Origin: Phycomyces nitens
Taxonomy: Eukaryota; Mucoromycota; Mucoromycetes; Mucorales; Phycomycetaceae
DNA: 64,000 nucleotides
Assembly: GCA_022702545.1 (NCBI GenBank)
Contig: JAHRBC010000005.1
Coordinates: forward strand, 3,100,001 to 3,164,000
Reading direction: 5' to 3'
A program made the position numbers and the translations under genes. Position 1 is the stretch's first letter; every line of letters begins with the position of its first letter. The notes beneath the pieces were generated by a model. That model was given only the letters and a program-made list of their open reading frames with translations, was not told where the DNA came from and searched no databases. Positions 11,903 to 20,950 of this stretch are shown here, piece by piece.

Positions 11903-12984
11903 TTATAAAGTGGCAAGGTTCCCCATGGTCACACGCAGATTGTCATTAAACACGTAATATGGTGCAATGATAAAGAACTGATTACTACTCGGAGGGTACT
12001 GGATGGGCCCAACTTGATGCTGAATGTCATCCACATTAACAGCATATTTTGGCTGGGTTGTTTGTCCAGTTGAGCTGTGTGACCGCCGTATTACGATTGG
12101 CACAGATGAGTTATGGGCTGCTGTACCATGCTCTTTCATCACTTCAACGAATGCCAGAAAGTGCGGTGTGCCATCAACCTCTTTATGCTCAAAATAAAAT
12201 TCCACGGTGCCAACAAACCAGCTTTGAATAGTTATATTGCGACGGCTAGATAAAAATATAAAAAATGCGAGTGATCTCTATTTTGTATTTTGACTAATAC
12301 CAATACTCACTTTCTGTATGGACAGGTGAACATCACATGATGATTGCCACGTCTGGTCTCGTTTTTTATTCTTCGGTACATACATGAAGAATGTACGGTT
12401 GAATTTTTCCAAAGACGAGAAGCAACAACAATCGTCGGGTCATCAAGTTCAATACTGTCCATACCACTGTTTCGCACATAGTACTTTGCCAAAGTATTCT
12501 TGACAACAGGGCTGCTGACACCTTCCAAGTCATCATCATTCAAGCTGGCATGTCAGTTGAATGGCTCCCATAGCTGGGCAGCACTTACACCATCTGGAAG
12601 ATCTAAGAAACTTGCTTCATTATATGTGGACGGCTGACTTGTACTAGGATAATTCTGAGAGCTGTTTGCTGAACTGACAAAGCTATGAACAGCAAAGCGC
12701 TCAACAAGCAAACTGGCATTTCTACCGCCCTTCAAGTTTGACGTGATAAGCTTGGAGTATACTCTAATTACTTTTTCCATGGGTAGGTAAGGGATTATTT
12801 GACTAATAATAGCAACAGCAGCAAAGACACTTCTTGGTCAATGATGACAAAATCAACGTACCTGTCATCAATGATTGTGGCCAGTGAGGCACGGCTAGGA
12901 CAATAGCACTCCACATTTACAAGTGCAAAAGAATGTGGTGTGCCAAGAATCTTCTTCAAGACACCTTTAAGAGTGCAAACCAGA
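11903..12984 (-). pseudogene. H1 transposase-like gene, C-terminal portion
   Basis: Likely exons on the minus strand are 12,862-12,984, 12,589-12,802, about 12,311-12,550 and 11,903-12,245. The first two join in frame across a GTACGT...TAG intron (key residues LKGVLKKIL, PSRASLATIIDD, then EKVIRVYSKLI). The last two join across GTGAGT...TAG, through CPYR and RRNITIQSWFVGTVEF, and end FNDNLRVTMGNLATL. The junction of the middle exons does not keep frame as read, so there is an indel or a mis-placed intron. No N-terminal catalytic part is present. I do not recognise the family with confidence; position inside CACTA termini suggests a transposase C-terminus. Confidence 0.5.
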
Positions 12985-13359
12985 CTTGTAAGAGAAAAAT
13001 AGCAGAGAACAGCCAGGCAAGTTTATTAATTAACAAACATTTGAATATACATTATAATTAATACAATATTTTTATTATGTTATAGCAGGAAAGAGCAAGC
13101 AGTTCTTTTCTTTCGGAAGATGAGGTATTTCAAACGGATGACGAGGCTGAATCCCCAATCATGACAGATGTACTATAAGTTAGAGCTTTTTTGTTGCTCA
13201 TCTATTCTCAATTTAATATTAATATAATATTTCTACTGTTTGATATAGGTTTACACCACTAGGAATGAGCAATGAGCCTTCATCTAAGAGAAACAGACTA
13301 AGTCTTTAATATTCTTTAGGCTGCTCTTATTGGTTCTCTCATATTTTTAGTATATGTTT

Positions 13360-13800
13360 TAGCGCACTTTTTCTTTTCCTCTTTTCCTTTAGCTGTTTTA
13401 TCTTTGCTTTGGTCCTCTCCTTTGAAATAAAATCGAATAACTCTCCATCACGTAAGATTGCCACCTTAATAAATGCCCGATTGGCATCTTGTATACCACA
13501 TCTTCAGCTCTGTTGTTTTTAATCTAGGAATGAAACACACATCTCGCCCTTTTTCAAGCACCAAAAAATGAAATTTTTTTATAGCTGTATTACGCCGAGG
13601 TTAGTTTATATTTCTTTTCTTTTCTTTGCTCTACTTTTTTGAAATAAAACTAAATGACCCTCCCTTATGTAAGGTTGTCAATTACATAAACATCCGATTG
13701 GAATCTTGTATACCACATCTTCAGCTCTGCTATCTTTAATCAAGGAATGAAACACTCATCTCATAATTTTTCAGACACTAAAAAAAGGTGAAAATTTTTT
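13360..13800. repeat. Diverged tandem repeat pair, about 240 bp unit
   Basis: The segment with CTTGTATACCACATCTTCAG occurs at about 13,490 and again at about 13,705, each preceded by TTGAAATAAAA and followed by GGAATGAAACAC and a TTTTTCA run. It is part of the right subterminal region of H1. No gene is seen from 13,180 to 14,600. Confidence 0.7.
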
Positions 13801-14084
13801 ACAGCTATATTACACTAAAGTTTGTCGTTCCCCACCTCCCCACCTGGGAATCTCTGTAGAATATGCATATTGTTTTCTTAATGATGTACTCATTCTGCCA
13901 ACTACCATTATATTCGAATTAGTTTTAAATCTTATGAGCTGACTTTACAGCAATATATTTTCTATGGTAAGAATATTATAATATGTTTACACTCTTTAAT
14001 TAATCATATTGCGCATTCTCTATTCTCCTTCTACTGCATCTAGTATTTACATCTGTACGTTTCATATAGTGGCATTAATTCAAG

Positions 14085-14395
14085 AGATGCTTGGTATACC
14101 GATTAACAAGCACAATATATACTGGTATGCTATCCAAAACAATATGCTTGGTTTATTTGATCGCTTCATTCTCTGACCACAATATCTTTATAGCAATTGA
14201 TGAAGACCAAAGGCCTTCCAAGTCATGACAGTGATTCACAACAAGATGCTCAGCACGCTGATTAACAAGCACAATATATACTGGTATGCTACCCAAAACA
14301 ATATATTCGGTTTATTTGATTGCTTCATTCTCTGACCACAATATTTTTATAGCAATCGATGAAGACCAAAGGCCATCCAAGTCATAACAACATGT
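14085..14395. repeat. Tandem repeat pair, about 180 bp unit, in H1
   Basis: ACAAGCACAATATATACTGG occurs at about 14,107 and 14,266, and the following GCTTCATTCTCTGACCACAA and GATGAAGACCAAAGGCC segments are also duplicated in order. The two units are adjacent and slightly diverged. This is non-coding. Confidence 0.8.
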
Positions 14396-14619
14396 TGTTG
14401 GCATCGTGTATAGATTGAGTAAAAGGTTTGTACCATATACGTTTTATAATATTAAATAGTATTTGCTTTTGGTATGTTTCTATATTATTATTATATATAT
14501 TTTAATATTATTTGAAATAAATCGAAATTATAATAAAAAATAAACCATTATTTCAAATAAATGGCAGTAAAAAAAGAATGGGTGCTAGTATATAAAGAAA
14601 CGATTTTGGTTGGATAAAA

Positions 14620-14796
14620 AAACGGTAGCTGTGCCTATTCCTGCCTCATAACTACCCTTTTTTTTCGCACTAAAAAAACGGTAACAGCTACCGAAATCGC
14701 CTTATACAGAGTCTTTACTACCGTTTTTTTTGGTGGGAAAAAACGGTAGTAATGCTACCAAAACGGTAGTTAGCTACCGTTTTTTCCGCCGTAGTG
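14620..14796. repeat. Palindrome cluster at right end of H1
   Basis: Within 175 bp the heptamer ACGGTAG or its complement CTACCGT occurs repeatedly, several times as inverted pairs (for example AACGGTAGTTAGCTACCGTT near 14,762-14,781), ending at the terminal CCGCCGTAGTG. The same palindrome occurs at 11,207-11,233, 11,464-11,490 and 11,780-11,807, and in the H fragment at about 55,890 and 56,145. It is a candidate transposase-binding site of the H family. Confidence 0.75.
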
Positions 14797-15481
14797 TCTC
14801 TCAATCTCCCCAAGAACCCAAACACCTTCAACACGGTGACCTCTGTAGTATTTTCTCTTGCCAAACTTGCTTTCATCAATTTCAACAATGATAGGATTAC
14901 CATTGCTGTCTAATCCACCTATTTTTTATATTAGTATATAGATTATATATAAATAAATAATTATATTACTTACCAATTTGAATGTTTTCATTCATTAGAT
15001 CCATTTGAATCAGCTGATGGATCCCAGAAATCAGATTTCTGGTACTTTCTGGAGAACACCCAAGCATGCTACTGATTGTCATTCTTGGAATCTTGTTTAA
15101 CCAGTAAAACATGCCTTCTAGGACCAGATTTACAGGAAGATGTCTCTTGGCAAAGAAAGAATCTATTCTTTCTGTTTTTCTCTCTCTTCTGCAGCACTGT
15201 TGTCCTTGGATGTTTGTACCACTGCATCTGTAGCTGAATCCCCTAACTCTTTCAAAGATATATCCCATGGGGCTTCCACCAGAACAAGTAAAAATTGGGT
15301 GGTTTCTTGGATAATACACCCCCATAGCAATTAAATATCTATTAATTTTTTAAATTAATAAAATATATTTAATATATAATTATACTTACTGCTTAGTAGA
15401 TTCAATATCAATTGTAATCATTGTGATCCATCTTGTAGTTGGCAGTGAAGGGAAAGAAAGGTCTTGAGTAGTGATTGCCAT
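14797..15481 (-). pseudogene. Merlin/ISXO2-like transposase, 3-prime truncated by H1
   Basis: Exons on the minus strand are 15,390-15,481, 14,974-15,338 and 14,797-14,918, joined by GTAAGT...TAG introns that keep frame. The middle exon resembles the helix-turn-helix region before an ISXO2-like DDE domain (LGCSPESTRNLISGIHQLI). The last exon has the motif IVEIDESKFGKRKYYRGHR followed by VEGVWVLGEIER, which I recognise as the first catalytic segment of the ISXO2/IS1016-Merlin group (D of EIDESK). The rest of the DDE domain is missing because the H1 terminus begins immediately after. Terminal inverted repeats of the Merlin element were not identified. Confidence 0.75.
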
Positions 15482-16075
15482 AATTATAAAAAGATGAACT
15501 TGTAGAAAGAAAAGTAAAGAAGAATAGTAAAAATTAGATCTCTATTTATTAATTTATCTAAAAAACCAGTCATATAAAAATTAAATTTTTGTAACTCCTA
15601 TATACCAGTCACTGTTTTATGACTCATTTATACAAGTCACTTGTTTATGACTCATTCATACCAGCTGCTATATTATAACTCATTTATATTAATTAATATA
15701 TTGTGACTTATTTTAATATAATTAAATTTATATATATTTTTATAAATATCACTTATTGATATAATTCATAAGCTATCTACTATATATAAAAACATTTTGA
15801 AGTATTTCATTGTGACGCCTATTTTATGACGAGTCTTTTGACTATATATACATTACTCTAAGCCAAATATTACAAAAGATATTTATATATTTAATATATT
15901 TTTTTAAAATTTTAAAACTATTATAAATCAACTGAAAATTAAGCTGTCACAGCCAAATTTATATGAGCGGAACTATTTTTTTTATACGTTTTAACTTTTG
16001 TAATGTCTATAATCAAAATCAAAAAACGCGGAGTTTAAATCTGACCTTTAAAACCCCATCAACCTTTAGAGATCC
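15482..16075. other. AT-rich non-coding stretch, short repeats only
   Basis: No ORF or RNA gene is seen. At 15,590-15,690 the phrases TATGACTCATT and ATACCAGTCAC recur in a degenerate array. It may be 5-prime flank of the Merlin-like element. The D2 homology starts at 16,076. Confidence 0.5.
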
Positions 16076-16614
16076 GTAGTATCAAGTAAGCCGGTAGAAG
16101 CGGCAAGGATAAACAGTAATAGTATTAGAGCTTGTGTACAGAGCCATTCTATTCTTTCCAATAAACACAAATATAAACCATAAACCTAATAAGTACGGGG
16201 TATAAAACAATGGGGGGGATCATTCTATGCTTGATTGCACAGTAATAGTATTTGATGATTGGTTAATTGCTTGAGGATATCCTTGATACCATGGAGAAAG
16301 CCAGCTTCTCCCCAACTTTATTTGCTGTGTGTAATCGTCTTTTCAATTTATAAACACATAATCTATTACACTAAAAACATAGTTTTAAGCACAAAAATCT
16401 GGTAAACACCAAAAATCTATATGCAGAAAAAGCTAATGAACCCTACTCTCCCAAAAGTTTTCAACTTTGCACCTGTATGAGATTCGACTTTGAGCCCAGG
16501 AGAAACCTTGCTTACTCCCATACTCGTAGTATTCTGTTCTCCCCTGAAAACCTAAACTTTTCCCCTATTTATTTCTGGTTATATACATGGTTTTACCCCA
16601 CAGTTTTTGCAGTG
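16076..16614 (-). mobile_element. Element D2: terminal fragment, inverted copy of D1
   Basis: Read from its terminus at 16,614 leftward, it starts CACTGCAAAAACTGTGGGG and follows D1 (3,625-4,162) closely until CTTGATACTAC, where the two diverge. It is flanked by CTA on the right. The same flank is uninterrupted at 28,890-28,960 (GAAGACCTAGAAGACATTAG), so that locus is the empty version of this insertion site, with CTA as the expected target. Confidence 0.8.
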
Positions 16615-16677
16615 CTAGAAGACATTAGTTATAACAAAAGTAGATTAGAAACCAAAACAGACATTTATGATGGCTGA
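16615..16677 (+). pseudogene. C-terminal fragment of a small repeated ORF
   Basis: Starting directly at the D2 terminus, 20 codons plus a stop read LEDISYNKSRLETKTDIYDG. The same ending occurs in a complete small ORF at 28,812-28,958. The match continues for about 30 bp past the stop (TAGGTTTAGAAAAGATATAAAAG). The protein family is not recognised; it may be part of a retroelement. Confidence 0.6.
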
Positions 16678-16853
16678 GTAGGTTTAGAAAAGATATAAAA
16701 GAAGACAATCTATATTATTAAATGTGTCAGTCTTTCAAACTCAATCCTAAATCACGTGTTTTGCATTTTTTTACATTTTACATTCGTTTTAAGTCACGTG
16801 ATAGTAGCCTGTGAAGTTAACGACTGAACAAAACCAGTAGAAAATGTGGGTTT

Positions 16854-16896
16854 AGTCCGGAGGACTAAACACACACAGAGAGACCTGAGAATGCTG
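16854..16896 (+). repeat. DIRS terminal repeat, 3-prime side
   Basis: It begins with an imperfect palindrome, AGTCCGGAGGACT, then ACACACAGAGAGACCTGAG and AATGCTG. It matches 29,505-29,545 (AGTCCCTCGGACT, then the same run). In an undisturbed DIRS element this pair would be inverted; here both copies read in the same direction on the plus strand. Confidence 0.85.
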
Positions 16897-16950
16897 GTAC
16901 AGATTGAGCATACAAAAGTAATCGACCAGAGAAAAAGGCAACACCCACAA

Positions 16951-17940
16951 TCATTCATTAGAAGGAGGAAGCACAAAGGATGAAATGTTTGTTCGAGGAA
17001 CTCGCTGTTGCCGATAGTGCTGTTCAAACACAGCCAAAGAGGACTAGTTACCCATAGTCACCACATCTTCAATTGGCACGCCACAGCGAAGAGCAAGATC
17101 TGAGGCAATGGATGGCAGGGAAGGAGTGGGACAGACCGAGGTTGAGAGGCAGACAAGACAAGAGAGCCAGCTGGAGATGGTGGAGGTTTGTACAGGGCGG
17201 TCAGGGTGTTTGGAGTTTACAAAAAGAGTGGTAGGGGGTCTTGGCACAGACAGAGGGTAGTTACGCAAAGCGCGGAAGGCCAAGACGGGGCACAAGGAAG
17301 GGAAGGATGAATGTGCATGGATGATGAGAGACTTGATAATACGACGACCCCCCCTAGTCTCTTTGGGAACGGGGATAACCAGGCACAGAATTTGACCATA
17401 AGCATATGACTGGGACAAATCAATTCGGGCAAGATCTGAGGGACGAAGGAAGGCGGTGAGGGCAAGAAGAAAGGTGGTCTTTTCTTGTAACTTGCAGAGA
17501 GAAGTGGAAGAAGAAGAGGGGATGCGCGCCAGGGTGGCAAAGGTTGGAGCGAGGTCCACATGTGGGCGAGAGAGGGGAACCGGAGGAGCAGAATGGCGAA
17601 GAGAGGAGAAGAGAAGGGCCAGGTCTCCAGTGTGAATGGAGGAGGGGTCTACGTGAAATCGGAGGATGGCCAACCTGAACAGCTGGAGCATGTTCACACT
17701 GTATTGAGACATGGCTGCAGAGGTAAGAAAATTGATCAGGTCCTGAGAGGTGAACTCCGTAAGCAAAACATCATGTTGGGCAGCCCATACAACAAACAGA
17801 GATTGGCCCCTCTTGTAAGCCCTGTTGGTGGCTGAGTCCATCAACAATGGGGAAGCTAGCGCTGACGAAGCCTCCTCGGTGTAACCCTGGTCTTCAAAAC
17901 GTCGCCGGAGACCTGCCACACGGACAGCCTCCACTTGGGG
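16951..17940 (-). pseudogene. DIRS tyrosine recombinase with nonsense codon
   Basis: This frame overlaps the end of pol. Visible features are an N-terminal SAM-like region (RAYKRGQSLFVVWAAQH), the first catalytic Arg in FLRPSDLARID, a basic hairpin PVPKETRGGRR and the box ALRCGVPIEDVVTMGN. A TAG at 17,044-17,046 stops translation just before the catalytic tyrosine, which remains in frame downstream (FEQHYRQQR, Tyr codon about 17,014-17,016), up to a TGA at 16,951. Relatives have Trp at the stop position, so a TGG to TAG change is likely. The usual H-x-x-R box is weak. The enzyme would join circular cDNA to the genome (DIRS family knowledge); as read it is inactive. Confidence 0.75.
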
Positions 17941-19958
17941 TTGGTCAATGGCCAAGGGGCATGCGTGGATGGAATCACCGGTTGGCCGCGGAGGAGGAGA
18001 GGTGGGCAAAGAGCCATGGCTGCGAGCAGGGGAAACCAAAGGGCTGACGGCCAATGAGGTACCACTATTGTTGCCTGGAGGTGTTCCATGCACAACTTGC
18101 GCAGGCAAGATAGGATCAGATTCCATGGGGGATTGAGGTATAGATTCCCCAGAGTGGTCCATGGAATTGACATCGCATCCGTTGCCAAAGCCTGAGGATC
18201 CGGGAGCCAAGAGATGTACCTCGGGAGAAGGGTGGTAGTCCTGTCGGCAAACAGATCGATGGAATGAGGACCCCACCGAGTCTGAATTTGGTGGAAGGCA
18301 GATGGGGTCAGGCGCCACATGTTCTTGGAGAAAACTTTCCGCGAGGCCAAGTCGGCGAGAGTGTTGAGGACGCCGGGAATGTGGATCGCTTGTATCACCA
18401 GGTTCCGGGCCAAACAAAGCTCCCAAACCGTGGTGGCAAGACGAGAAAGAGGCCAAGAACAGGTTCCACCCTGTTTGTTGACATACGCCATGGATGTGGT
18501 GTTGTCCGTTCTCACACGCACTGCCATATTGCTGAGGTGACCAAAAGTTTGGAGGGAGAGATGCAACGCCTTCAGTTCCCGCCAGTTGATGGATTGGGCA
18601 GCTTCGTTGCCATGCCAATGACCCCATATCTGATGGCCATTGAGAGCAGCACCCCAGCCAGTGTCGCTGGCATCAACATACAAGGTCTGTTGAGGAGATG
18701 GGGGGAGCAGAGAACGGCTGTTCCATTTGGCAAGATTGTGCAACCACCAAGTCAGTTCCTTGCGACAAGGAAGAGGTAGAGGCACCAGGCTGTCCCAGTT
18801 GTGGGAGACCTTGATCTGCTCATTCTTGTAGAACATCAACGCCTGAGTGTACAGATTGACAGGGAACACTGCAATGGCAGCAGCACGGATTTGCATGGTG
18901 ACACTGTGGATTAGACAGGGAGTGTGGCTGGTGGCAAGCAGAATAACATGGATGGACTTTTGCAGGTTGCGCAGCTTCTTGCCAGGAAGCTTGGCAGTCA
19001 TGGAAACCGTGTCCAGTGCATACCCCAGGTGGTCGATCTGTTGGGTTGGAGTCAGATGGGACTTTTTCATATTGACAATCCATCCCAATGACGTCATGCA
19101 CTGAAGAAGAAGACGAGTGTGCTCCTGAGCTCGTTCTGCTGTGGGGGCCATTAGGATCCAATCGTCGAGGTAGGCAGAGACCCGAATCCTGCGAGAGCGA
19201 GCCCATAGAAGAACAGGACGGGTCATCTTTGTGAACAGCCAAGGAACGATGGAGAGACCGAAGGGCGTGGTGCGAAACTGGAACACCTGGCCTTCCCAAC
19301 TGAAGCAAAGATATGCGGGAGAATGCTAGTGGATAAGAATGTGGAGAAAGGCGTCGGACAAATTGATCGAAGTGAGGAAATTGTTGGGACGCATCATTTT
19401 GACAACCTCGTGAAGAGTCTCCATCTTGAACTTGGGAGCCTCCAGGAATTGGTTCAGACCTTTGAGGTTGAAAACCGGACGGGCACCTCCATCTTTCTTG
19501 GGAATGACAAACAGATTGCTGTAAAACCCAGGAGAGGGGGAGGTAACCAGTTCGATTGTGCGCTTGTACAGAAGTTGGCTTATCTTGTGGCGAAGTAAGA
19601 GGGTTTGGTCATGGCTCATGGGGACGTGAGGACAAGGATGGCTCGACATTGGCGGTTGTCGAGCAAAGTGGATATGGAAACCTTTGGAGACCACGGAATG
19701 TACCCACTGGTTGTCTGTGAGACGCCGCCAAGCATCTGAAAATTGCTGCAGACGGCCCCCTACTTTTGGGACTCCTGTCGGAATGGATTGTTCGATGAGA
19801 GGGGCTCCTTGTTGTGGAATGTCTGTGCGTTGTGGAATCCTCCCTGTCCGCGAAATGCTCTGCGACCTCTTGAGGGGCGGGATGACTGGAATGACCCATC
19901 GTGAGTGCGTCCATTGTTTGCGGAATGCCCGCCAGCTCTGTGTGGCGGGGCCTCTCAA
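17856..19958 (-). pseudogene. DIRS pol: reverse transcriptase, RNase H, methyltransferase-like
   Basis: The frame is open from 19,958 to 17,856 except one TAG at 19,326-19,328. Before the stop lie FYSNLFVIPKKDGGARPVFN and LSDAF, the early RT motifs. After it come FQFRTTPFGLSIVPWLFTK and the YLDDW catalytic box, then RNase H (LYVDASDTGWG, WRELKAL, VRTDNTTSMAYVNKQGG), then a segment with DLFADR and LNPPW like the methyltransferase domain of DIRS elements. There is no ATG at the start; pol is offset -1 from gag and begins at a run of seven T at the gag stop, compatible with -1 frameshifting. The nonsense codon argues that this copy is dead. Confidence 0.8.
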
Positions 19959-20638
19959 AAAAACGACGAGTGAGGACGAGCAGAGGCTTCACATAAAGCC
20001 TTGGTGGCCACAGCCTGACTCGTAATGGAAGCCTGGAAGGCATCTGGAGTCATAGTGTAGGTCTTGTTGGGGGTCTGAGCCGAGAATAAAGGGTTAACCG
20101 CCTTTAATGCAAGATCGTTTCTGGCAGCGTTCAGTTTGCCGCATGTATGCATAGCAAGAAATTGGAGGTCTTGTATCATTTCAAAAATCTGAGCACACTC
20201 GGTGTCTGGAATCAGAGGGAGAAGCTCATTGGCAAGGACGTCCAAAGGACGGAAAACTGCTGTGGAAGAGTACTGAATCACAAGCAATGAGGCATCCATT
20301 GACTTTTGCGAGGCAGAAAACTTCTGGAGCGCCATGGGGACCATGAGGGGTGGAGAGTACTGGACACCAGCCATTGGAGGATAGCGTTCAACCAAGGTCT
20401 TCTTCTCTTCCTCAGACAAAGTGTGGCTGAAGAGATCCAACGCCAAAGAGGGAACACAAGTGAGGAGATCCGCAGAAGGCTGCCACTCATAAGAAGGTTG
20501 CACAGGGAGACTGTGCAGATCTGAGCCAGTAGTCATGGTAGCATCCGTCGACGGAGCTTTGAGACTGGCAATCTCGAGTTGTTGCTCAGCCATTTGGTGA
20601 GTCAGTTGGTCAATACGGTCAAGCAATTCATTAGACAT
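19955..20638 (-). CDS. DIRS gag-like ORF
   Basis: This 227-residue ORF precedes pol. It starts with a predicted coiled coil (LLDRIDQLTHQMAEQQLEI) and contains a helical central part (DLFSHTLSEEEKKTLVERYP). There is no zinc knuckle. The ATG at 20,636-20,638 gives the first methionine of the frame and lies 68 bp from the A1 insertion at 20,707, so its leader is separated from the coding part. Assignment as gag rests on position and on similarity in layout to DIRS elements. Confidence 0.65.
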   Translation of the reverse strand: MSNELLDRIDQLTHQMAEQQLEIASLKAPSTDATMTTGSDLHSLPVQPSYEWQPSADLLTCVPSLALDLFSHTLSEEEKKTLVERYPPMAGVQYSPPLMVPMALQKFSASQKSMDASLLVIQYSSTAVFRPLDVLANELLPLIPDTECAQIFEMIQDLQFLAMHTCGKLNAARNDLALKAVNPLFSAQTPNKTYTMTPDAFQASITSQAVATKALCEASARPHSSFF

Positions 20639-20950
20639 AGTAAGAAAAAAGGAAAAACGACTTTTGTATGTGGTTATGACCAGCGAAGTGAAAGAAAGAT
20701 GATTGACACTGGAAAAACGGCCCTGAATACACTGGTGGTATAGTAGCCCTGAACTGGTGTGAAAGCTAGTCTATTTTTCAACTCCACAGTTTTCCTTTTT
20801 TTTTATTTCGAAAATATAATTTTACTACATCCTATTGGTTCGGATACAATGAGCATTAGAATATTACTTTTTATTATTATAAAAGTATAGCAAATAAAAT
20901 ACATGTAACACTCGTTTCCTTTTAATAATAATATTACAAACACAAACATC

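Larger units (their letters stand above)
11176..14796. mobile_element. Element H1: CACTA-type transposon with ACGGTAG palindromes
   Basis: The termini are inverted: CACTACGGCGGAAGGACCGG on the left and, read inward, CACTACGGCGGAAAAAACGG on the right. Both ends carry clusters of the palindrome ACGGTAGxxxxCTACCGT. The interior carries parts of a transposase-like gene (-) and two sets of tandem repeats. The flanks do not form a duplication (GAG on the left, TCT on the right), and the left flank lies in B1 exon 1 while the right flank lies in the Merlin-like gene. It is therefore probably a chimera of two H copies. Confidence 0.75.
16854..20706 (-). mobile_element. DIRS-like tyrosine-recombinase retroelement
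   Basis: It contains, on the minus strand, a gag-like ORF, a pol with reverse transcriptase, RNase H and a methyltransferase-like segment, and an overlapping tyrosine recombinase: the DIRS order. The left terminal repeat is at 16,854-16,896. The other terminal repeat is not next to the gag; it lies at 29,505-29,545, because A1 inserted upstream of gag and the A1-A2 interval was later inverted. Confidence 0.85.

Noticed and set aside
12907..13178. A plus-strand reading joining 12,907-12,987 and 13,086-13,178, ending AESPIMTDVL
   Set aside because: It has a good donor and acceptor and an acidic tail, but it is antisense to the exon at 12,862-12,984, which joins convincingly to the next H1 exon. 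No start or upstream exon was found. Kept only as a possibility.
14100..14400. Possible short CRISPR-like repeats
   Set aside because: Two long adjacent copies only, with no regular spacers, in a eukaryotic setting; simple tandem duplication.
3625..16614. A single 13-kb element bounded by inverted CACTGCAAAAACTG termini
   Set aside because: The two ends are the same companion-side end in opposite orientation, their flanks differ (TTT and CTA), and no D genes lie between. Two separate fragments fit better.
18264..18779. 171-codon ORF on the plus strand over DIRS pol
   Set aside because: It is antisense to the RNase H and methyltransferase segments, which carry clear motifs.
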